Shown piece after piece: positions 1 through 4,275 of a stretch of 5,045 nt of DNA. Made by a program: the position numbers and the translations under genes. The notes under the pieces are model-generated. The model saw only the letters and a program-made list of their open reading frames with translations. It did not search any database and was not told the DNA's origin. Source of the DNA: Acidimicrobium sp. BACL17 MAG-120823-bin42 (GTDB taxonomy: Bacteria > Actinomycetota > Acidimicrobiia > Acidimicrobiales > Ilumatobacteraceae). Each line of letters starts with the position of its first letter. The first letter of the stretch is position 1. The stretch lies in NCBI GenBank assembly GCA_001438985.1, contig LIAZ01000094.1:1-5045 (forward strand). The letters are read 5' to 3'.

Positions 1-1
1 T

Positions 2-79
2 GCACGATCAGTTGATGCCGGCTTGCTGGCCAGTCGCATTCCTGCTGTGTTGTCACAGCATCTTGCTCATGTTGCATGA
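2..79 (+). CDS. 3' end of upstream gene, probably CpaE/Ssd-like Tad protein (partial)
   Basis: An open frame runs in from the left edge and ends at TGA 77-79, giving 25 residues that include DAGLLASRIPAVLSQHLAHV. It overlaps the chosen tadA start (ATG 69) by 11 bases, matching the overlapping style of the rest of the operon. In actinobacterial tad loci the gene directly before tadA is normally a CpaE/TadZ-like, septum-site-determining (Ssd) ATPase such as Rv3660c. The identity is inferred from position only, because no motif of that family lies in this short tail. The frame is short enough that it could be open by chance. A competing frame closes at TGA 13-15, so the upstream gene could instead end there. 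Confidence 0.45.
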   Translation, partial: ARSVDAGLLASRIPAVLSQHLAHVA

Positions 80-1022
80 CGAACTCGGATCACTAGCCCC
101 ATACTTTCAGTCGCCCCACATCACCGAGGTAATGGTTAACGGCGACACATCGGTGTTTACCGAAACCAGCGATGGCATTCAGTACGAGCGCGAACTACAC
201 CCAGGCGAACTGCACGCAATCGTCGAGCGTATTTTGCTTCCGCTTGGCAAACGCCTCGACAGGGTCTCTCCAATTGTCGATGCACGCTTGCGCGATGGTT
301 CGCGACTGTGCGCAGTGATTCCGCCCGTCAGCACCCAAGGCATGTGCGTGAGCATTCGCCGATTTACCGAGCAGCCACTTTCGCTCGAGCACTTTGCACC
401 ACCTCACGTTGTACAACTACTCCTGAATGCCGTGCAGCAACGCAGCAACATCGTGGTATCGGGCAAAACCGGAAGCGGCAAAACATCGTTGCTCAATGTG
501 TTGTGTAGCCATCTGCACAACAACGAACGCGTGTTGTGCCTAGAAGACGTGCGCGAACTACGCATGCATCAGCCCAACGCTGTGCAACTTGAAACCCGGC
601 CAAGCAGTGCCGAAGGTGTTGCCGAAATCTCAATGACCGATCTCGTACGCACTGCGCTTCGCCTTCGCCCCGACCGCTTGATTATTGGCGAAATTCGCGG
701 CACCGAAGTAATCGACATGCTTGCAGCACTGAATACCGGTCACTCGGGCTCGATGTCTACGTGTCATGCCCACAGCGCAAGCCAGGCACTCGGCCGCATT
801 GAGTCGCTGATGTTGCAGCACTGCCCGCAATGGACACGCGAAATCATTCGCGATCACATTGGTTCGGCGATCGATCTTGTTGTGCACGTCACTCGCAATG
901 CAGCCGGGCAACGACGCATCAGTGAAATCGTAGAAGTTCCTCAGCCGTTCACGGGCAGTGTCTCGGTTGTCTGGAACAGCACTCAACAACAACTGCCTCG
1001 TCGTCAACGTCTTGCATCATGA
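69..1022 (+). CDS. tadA: Tad pilus/secretion motor ATPase TadA (CpaF family)
   Basis: This is a hexameric secretion ATPase of the type II/IV superfamily (VirB11/CpaF/TadA branch). It would act at the cytoplasmic face of the membrane and drive assembly of Flp-type pili through TadB and TadC. Numbered from ATG 69 (317 residues), the N-terminal part contains the MVNG and RLDRVSPIVDARL signatures typical of CpaF. Walker A is GKTGSGKT at about 132-139. The Asp box LEDVRELR is near 158-165. Walker B is LIIGEIRG at about 204-211, with the catalytic Glu in GEIRG. The His box (GHSGSMSTCHAHS) is near 224-236. All motor motifs are intact. The protein lacks the longer N-terminal region of many CpaF proteins and resembles compact actinobacterial forms such as Rv3659c. 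The ATG at 69 is preferred over the in-frame TTG at 12, which would add 19 residues over the upstream gene. No clear ribosome binding site is seen, so coupling to the upstream gene is likely. The stop overlaps tadB by 4 bases (ATGA). Confidence 0.95.
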   Translation: MLHDELGSLAPYFQSPHITEVMVNGDTSVFTETSDGIQYERELHPGELHAIVERILLPLGKRLDRVSPIVDARLRDGSRLCAVIPPVSTQGMCVSIRRFTEQPLSLEHFAPPHVVQLLLNAVQQRSNIVVSGKTGSGKTSLLNVLCSHLHNNERVLCLEDVRELRMHQPNAVQLETRPSSAEGVAEISMTDLVRTALRLRPDRLIIGEIRGTEVIDMLAALNTGHSGSMSTCHAHSASQALGRIESLMLQHCPQWTREIIRDHIGSAIDLVVHVTRNAAGQRRISEIVEVPQPFTGSVSVVWNSTQQQLPRRQRLAS

Positions 1023-1711
1023 GCGAGGTAATCGGCTTCGTAATACTCGCTATTGGCACAACAAGTGTTGGTTGCACATGGTGGATTGTTGCCGACATCG
1101 TTTTGTCGAGACGGTGGTCGCGCACGTGGGTGCACACGCGCCTTGCACCCACAAGCCCACTCGTGACCACACATGACGCTGATCACGACAACTCCATTGC
1201 CGACTTCCTCGATGCAATTGCGCGCGATGTGCACAGCGGTTTTTCGCTCACCTTGGCATTTGTGAACACGGCAGATCGCTTTGCCAACGTGGCTTGGTGG
1301 ACAGAGCCCATCGCAGTGCAGTGCATGCGCGGCCATTCACTTGCACAAGCTATTGCCGACACCACGCCAACCAACTGGACACCCGATGTACTACTGGCCA
1401 CCCGCACACTGGCCGTTGCCAGCAATGGTGGTTTTGGTATTGCAACAGCGCTGGAGAAGAGCGCATCCATTCTTCGCGAACGCGACCATATTGCGCGCGA
1501 ACGTATCGCCCAGACCGCTCAGATTCGTATCTCTACATCGGTGTTGTCATGGATGCCCGTGGTCATCTGCGCCTGGGTGCTTACCAACCAACCGATATCG
1601 CGACAGTTCATGTTCGCCTCGCCTTTTGGCGTGATGTGCCTGGTGTTCGGCGTCGTCTTTAACGTTGGCGGACGACTGTGGATCTCACGGATTGCTCGCG
1701 GCAACACATGA
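1019..1711 (+). CDS. tadB: Tad inner-membrane platform protein TadB (T2SSF domain)
   Basis: This is a 230-residue polytopic membrane protein of the type II secretion F (GspF/TadB) family. With TadC it should form the membrane platform that TadA acts on. A hydrophobic segment lies at about 5-28. A cytoplasmic T2SSF domain spans about 58-170 and shows the family-like FLDAIARDVHSGFSLTLAF and a glycine pair in SNGGFGIATALEKSA, followed by charged RERDHIARERI. Two membrane segments follow at about 174-189 and 197-217. The protein is a little shorter than many TadB proteins but similar in size to actinobacterial ones such as Rv3658c. The start is ATG 1019, overlapping the tadA stop by 4 bases, and no Shine-Dalgarno sequence is visible, so reinitiation after tadA is likely. 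The stop overlaps tadC in the same way. The family is clear from its motifs; the TadB rather than TadC assignment rests on gene order. Confidence 0.9.
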   Translation: MSEVIGFVILAIGTTSVGCTWWIVADIVLSRRWSRTWVHTRLAPTSPLVTTHDADHDNSIADFLDAIARDVHSGFSLTLAFVNTADRFANVAWWTEPIAVQCMRGHSLAQAIADTTPTNWTPDVLLATRTLAVASNGGFGIATALEKSASILRERDHIARERIAQTAQIRISTSVLSWMPVVICAWVLTNQPISRQFMFASPFGVMCLVFGVVFNVGGRLWISRIARGNT

Positions 1712-2244
1712 TCGTTCTGTGGGTTGTTGTGGGCGTTGCATGGTGGCACATTACGTCTCGCTCAAAACGCAAGGCACGCGCTGCACGCCAACTGCGCGAA
1801 AGCATCAGCGACGTTGCCGACATGTTGTCGGTGTTGTTGCTTTCTGGCCTGTCAACCCCTCAAGCACTACAACAGGTGTACCTCTACGCCGACCCACCGT
1901 TACACGATCACCTGCGCGACAGCGCACAACTGCTCACTAACGGTGCACGGCTCCGAGACGTAGTGCACCAACTACGCACCAGCCTTGGCGCTCACGCTTC
2001 GTACTTGTGCGAAGCATTGCTTGCCAGCGAACGCGATGGTCTTGCCATTGGCCCCATGCTCGATCGGCTCAGTTCTATTTCGCGTATGCAACGCCGCCAA
2101 CAACACGACAGCGACGCGCGACAACTTCCCATCAAAATGGCGCTGCCACTTGTTGGTTGTGTGCTGCCGTCTTTTGTTCTCTTAGGGATCATCCCGTTGT
2201 TTGCAGGAACCTTTATCGGTCTTGGCGCACACATCTCGGCATGA
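1708..2244 (+). CDS. tadC: Tad inner-membrane platform protein TadC (T2SSF domain)
   Basis: This is a 178-residue membrane protein and the second T2SSF-family partner of the Tad platform. A short hydrophobic segment at about 2-14 is followed by a basic stretch (SRSKRKARAARQ). The cytoplasmic domain at about 32-135 contains ADMLSVLLLSGLSTPQALQ and ERDGLAIGPMLDRLS. The C-terminal part, LPIKMALPLVGCVLPSFVLL (140-159) and onward, is the typical TadC ending, in which a hydrophobic helical hairpin follows an R-x-LP motif. Actinobacterial TadC proteins such as Rv3657c have similar length. The chosen ATG at 1708 overlaps the tadB stop as ATGA. An in-frame GTG at 1678 would add 10 residues but lies inside tadB and has no supporting signal. 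No ribosome binding site is seen. The stop overlaps the pilin gene start by 4 bases. Confidence 0.9.
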   Translation: MIVLWVVVGVAWWHITSRSKRKARAARQLRESISDVADMLSVLLLSGLSTPQALQQVYLYADPPLHDHLRDSAQLLTNGARLRDVVHQLRTSLGAHASYLCEALLASERDGLAIGPMLDRLSSISRMQRRQQHDSDARQLPIKMALPLVGCVLPSFVLLGIIPLFAGTFIGLGAHISA

Positions 2245-2426
2245 ACACTGTCAAACACGAATCTGGTCAAGCCACCACCGAATACGCATTGGTCTTGCTC
2301 GCAGCAGCAATCATCGCGCTACTTGTAATTGCATGGGCCACCAATGGCGAAGGAGCAAGTCGCATTGGCGACATGTTTAACCAAGTCTTCGACGACATCA
2401 TGGGTCGCGCGCAGTCACTTGGCTAA
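2241..2426 (+). CDS. Flp/DUF4244-like prepilin subunit
   Basis: This small 61-residue protein has the organisation of a Flp-type prepilin. A short charged leader (MNTVKHESG) precedes QATTEYALVLLAAAIIALLV, then a hydrophobic helix to about residue 32 and a small polar tail ending in GRAQSLG. Cleavage after Gly9 would put Glu at +5 and Tyr at +6, the classic EY pair of Flp prepilins, and leave a 52-residue mature subunit. Between tadC and tadE, actinobacterial loci carry a DUF4244 protein (Rv3656c in M. tuberculosis) thought to be the pilin, and this gene sits in that slot. ATG 2241 overlaps the tadC stop as ATGA, and no Shine-Dalgarno sequence is visible. A longer frame reaching back to 2007 is only tadC read in another frame. 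It is likely inserted in the membrane, processed by a prepilin peptidase encoded elsewhere, and polymerised by TadABC. Confidence 0.85.
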   Translation: MNTVKHESGQATTEYALVLLAAAIIALLVIAWATNGEGASRIGDMFNQVFDDIMGRAQSLG

Positions 2427-2796
2427 ACGTCAATCAACCGAGCGTGGCCAGGCTGCAGTCGAGTTTGCACTGATCCTTCCTTTCTTCGTGTTGGCAATTG
2501 CATCATTGCTGTATGCAGCACTACTGATTCGTGATCAATTAGCTCTGTGGCATGGCGCGTACGCAGGCGCCTATGCGGCATCACTTGAACCAACCAATCA
2601 CGATGCCATTCGTCAAGCAGTGGTATCCGAATCAGGTTTCAGTTCTGTCACGGTTGTCACTACACAGAACGATCGATACATCACGGTGCAGGTAACAACA
2701 GCGCGAACGATCCCGCTGTTACTTCTCAACCAATCCATTCGATTGTTTCCATTGCACGCCGACGTCACCATGCACGTTCAAGATGTCGGTGGATAA
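2419..2796 (+). CDS. tadE: TadE-like pseudopilin
   Basis: This 125-residue protein belongs to the TadE/TadG-like pseudopilin group. The N-terminus MAKRQSTERG is followed by QAAVEFALILPFFVLAIASL, the hallmark TadE motif. Cleavage after Gly10 puts Glu15 at +5 and Phe at +6. The hydrophobic helix runs to about residue 37. An extracellular domain of about 85 residues ends in beta-like alternating sequence (RYITVQVTT, LHADVTMHVQDVGG). The start is uncertain. No ATG fits in frame near the motif, and the in-frame ATGs at 2329 and 2344 lie inside the pilin gene and would put about 25-30 polar residues before the processing site. TTG 2419 overlaps the pilin stop (2424-2426) by 8 bases and yields a normal leader, so it is preferred. 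It is the last gene of the operon. A second TadE/TadG-like gene, common in related loci, does not follow. Confidence 0.85.
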   Translation: MAKRQSTERGQAAVEFALILPFFVLAIASLLYAALLIRDQLALWHGAYAGAYAASLEPTNHDAIRQAVVSESGFSSVTVVTTQNDRYITVQVTTARTIPLLLLNQSIRLFPLHADVTMHVQDVGG

Positions 2797-2814
2797 ACAC
2801 ATCGGAAAATAAAA

Positions 2815-2853
2815 AACGGCCGGTGTCCTCAAGGGAGGTGGACACCGGCCGTT
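2815..2853 (-). terminator. Intrinsic terminator with perfect 14-bp stem, between convergent genes
   Basis: The arms 2815-2828 (AACGGCCGGTGTCC) and 2840-2853 (GGACACCGGCCGTT) are perfectly complementary and enclose an 11-base loop. Read on the minus strand the stem runs into a T tract (complement of the A run 2811-2816, continuing as TTATTTTCC), the classic Rho-independent layout, 24 bases past the stop of the minus-strand secreted-protein gene. On the plus strand it lies 18 bases past the tadE stop but has no T tract after it (ATGACTT). It may therefore stop tad transcripts only weakly, or mainly protect their 3' end. Confidence 0.9.
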
Positions 2854-2876
2854 ATGACTTGCCTATTGGGGGGTTA

Positions 2877-3425
2877 TTAGGCGTTGTCTTCTACAACTCC
2901 GGCTGGCTCAGGAATATTCCCTGGCTTACCCATCCCGTTTCCGTGATGACCGCGACCACCATGTCCTCGTCCACCGCGACCTGGCTTATCGCCCATACCT
3001 GCAGGGCGAACCTTGTTCACCATGGCGGTTACTCGGGTAGTTACTTCGGCCAACTTTGCATCGGCTTCGGCCTGTGTCATCTTGCCCTCGGTAACTTCCT
3101 CGGCAAGGTGAGCTTGTGCCTTGGCCACGAGCAGGTTGACCACTGCCGAAACCTCGACACCCTGAGCCTTGGCCACATCGGCCAACGACTTGCCGCTGAC
3201 AAACTGATCCTTCAACTCTGCTTCCGTCAGTTTCAACAATGCTGCAACCTCTGTTGCGCTCTTGGCCATCCCGCCAGGACCGCGACCATCATGTGCTGGC
3301 CTCGAAATTCCTGCCTTCGCCGCAAAAGACTGTGCACTTACAGTGCCCACTCCTGCCGCAGCCGAAACAGCTAACGCTCCAATGAGTGCCGCTCCTCCGA
3401 TGATCTTCATTCGTTTGTTCACCAT
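2877..3425 (-). CDS. Secreted helical protein of unknown function with Gly/Arg/His-rich tail
   Basis: No named family is recognised. Numbered from ATG 3425 (182 residues), a Sec signal peptide covers about 1-31: basic MVNKRMK, a hydrophobic and alanine-rich core, then a VSA-type cleavage site before QSFAAK. The mature part has a Gly-rich linker (about 45-53). It then has one helical module at about 60-137, with TEAELKDQFVSGKSLADVAK, the turn-like AQGVEVSAVVNLLVAKA, and EEVTEGKMTQAEADAKLAEV. Modules of this pattern (ADVAKAQGV..., G-K-x-T-Q-x-x-AD) recur in exported actinobacterial proteins of unknown role. The tail at about 147-169 is rich in Gly, Arg and His (GRGHGGRGHHGNG), which could bind metal or anionic surfaces. 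No LPxTG anchor is present. The start is set by a good Shine-Dalgarno sequence (GAAAGGA, spacer 6). The gene is divergent from the two-component system, so control by it is plausible. The plus-strand frame over the same bases has no protein-like features. Confidence 0.88.
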   Translation of the reverse strand: MVNKRMKIIGGAALIGALAVSAAAGVGTVSAQSFAAKAGISRPAHDGRGPGGMAKSATEVAALLKLTEAELKDQFVSGKSLADVAKAQGVEVSAVVNLLVAKAQAHLAEEVTEGKMTQAEADAKLAEVTTRVTAMVNKVRPAGMGDKPGRGGRGHGGRGHHGNGMGKPGNIPEPAGVVEDNA

Positions 3426-3431
3426 GTTCGT

Positions 3432-3438
3432 TCCTTTC
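3432..3438 (-). promoter_or_regulatory. Ribosome binding site of the secreted-protein gene
   Basis: On the minus strand GAAAGGA lies 6 bases before ATG 3425. It selects this start over the in-frame codons at 3467 and 3440 and over the internal ATG (MKIIGG). It is the only strong Shine-Dalgarno-like site seen before a gene in this window. Confidence 0.7.
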
Positions 3439-3484
3439 ATCTGCGACCGGGGGATCCGTGCGCACAATGATCATGTGATGTGTT

Positions 3485-3528
3485 GGTAAGAATCAGAACA
3501 AATCAAGGTAAGAAACAGTAAAGAAGTA
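3485..3528 (+). repeat. Direct repeat in divergent promoter region; candidate OmpR/PhoB-type operator
   Basis: GGTAAGAATCAG (3485-3496) and GGTAAGAAACAG (3507-3518) match at 11 of 12 positions and start 22 bases apart, two helical turns. Cut at 11-base intervals from 3485, the stretch gives four A-rich units each starting with G: GGTAAGAATCA, GAACAAATCAA, GGTAAGAAACA and GTAAAGAAGTA. The first and third are strong and the second and fourth are weak. OmpR/PhoB regulators, including PhoB and mycobacterial MprA, bind tandem direct repeats phased by about 11 bases. The array begins 60 bases upstream of the secreted-protein start and ends 4 bases before the response-regulator ATG. The repeat is directly visible; its role as the operator for the adjacent regulator is inferred. 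Confidence 0.6.
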
Positions 3529-3531
3529 TTG

Positions 3532-4275
3532 ATGTCCTATGAATACACGGGTTTGCGGGCAGATACCGTCAACGATATGAAGTCTGCAGCCAACGCCGAG
3601 TTTGTGATCGTCGTTGCTGAGGACGATCCGTCGGTGCGCAATGCGGTGCAACGAGTGCTCGAACTTGAGGGCTACAACGTGAGTGTTGCCCCGGACGGCA
3701 ATGCGGCACTTGACATGATTGTGTCGGTAAAACCCCATGCGGTCGTGATGGATGTGATGATGCCCTTTGCAGACGGGCTCACGGTTACACGCGAGTTACG
3801 ACATCGGGGTATCCGCACCCCGATTTTGTTGCTCACAGCGCGCCATGAAGTTGGCGACCGTGTTGCTGGGCTGGATGCTGGTGCTGATGACTACCTCGTC
3901 AAGCCTTTTGCTGTTGATGAATTACTTGCACGTGTTCGAGCACTGCTGCGTCGCAACGAATCGCTAACTTCACCAACACTGCTTTCACTCGACGACCTCA
4001 CACTTGATACATCTAAACGCGAAGTGAAACGCGGTGAAAATACTCTTGATTTGACAAAGACCGAGTTTGATTTATTACATATTTTGCTTGAGCAACAAGG
4101 CATCGTGTTATCACGTGACTATCTGTATGAACATATTTGGGGATTCAACTTTGAGACCAACTCAAAATCTTTAGATGTCTACATCGGTTATCTTCGCCGC
4201 AAACTTGATGCCATTGGGACAGAGAAGTTGTTGCACACGGTACGTGGCGTTGGCTATGTGATGAGGAAACCGTGA
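3532..4275 (+). CDS. OmpR/PhoB-family response regulator (MprA-like)
   Basis: This is a DNA-binding response regulator, expected to be phosphorylated by the kinase encoded next. Numbered from ATG 3532 (247 residues), the receiver domain covers about 24-140. It has the acidic pocket E30-D31-D32, phospho-acceptor D74 in VVMDVMMP, switch Thr T102 in LLLTAR, and K124 in YLVKPF. All catalytic positions are intact. The C-terminal winged-helix Trans_Reg_C domain at about 150-246 shows LTKTEFDLLHILLEQQGIVL, the LYEHIWG region, SLDVYIGYLRRKLD, and the wing HTVRGVGYVM. The start is uncertain. ATG 3532 has a weak AAGAAG upstream and gives about 15 extra N-terminal residues. ATG 3577 (MKSAANAEF) gives 232 residues, closer to MprA length, but has no clear ribosome site. 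Part of the coding sequence (about 4030-4200) looks more AT-rich than the tad genes. The stop overlaps the kinase GTG start as GTGA. Confidence 0.93.
   Translation: MSYEYTGLRADTVNDMKSAANAEFVIVVAEDDPSVRNAVQRVLELEGYNVSVAPDGNAALDMIVSVKPHAVVMDVMMPFADGLTVTRELRHRGIRTPILLLTARHEVGDRVAGLDAGADDYLVKPFAVDELLARVRALLRRNESLTSPTLLSLDDLTLDTSKREVKRGENTLDLTKTEFDLLHILLEQQGIVLSRDYLYEHIWGFNFETNSKSLDVYIGYLRRKLDAIGTEKLLHTVRGVGYVMRKP

Noticed and set aside
12..68. Upstream TTG start for tadA adding 19 residues
   Set aside because: The extra segment is Cys-rich and hydrophobic, overlaps the probable upstream gene, and is not part of the TadA family fold. ATG 69 gives the normal N-terminus.
2329..2418. Longer tadE reading frame from ATG 2329 or 2344
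   Set aside because: It overlaps the pilin gene by up to about 100 bases and would place about 25-30 extra residues before the RGQAAVEF processing site. TTG 2419 gives a standard short leader.
2831..2839. AAGGGAGGT resembling a Shine-Dalgarno sequence on the plus strand
   Set aside because: It is the loop of the terminator hairpin and no credible plus-strand gene starts just after it.
2815..2873. Possible actinobacterial 6C RNA
   Set aside because: That RNA has two hairpins each with a run of six or more C in the loop. Here there is one hairpin whose loop has no six-C run, and the six-C run is unpaired outside it.
2823..3374. Open plus-strand frame of 183 codons
   Set aside because: It lies antisense to the secreted-protein gene and begins inside the terminator hairpin. 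Its translation is rich in Cys, His and Trp with no domain pattern, while the minus-strand frame has a signal peptide, a helical module and a good ribosome site.
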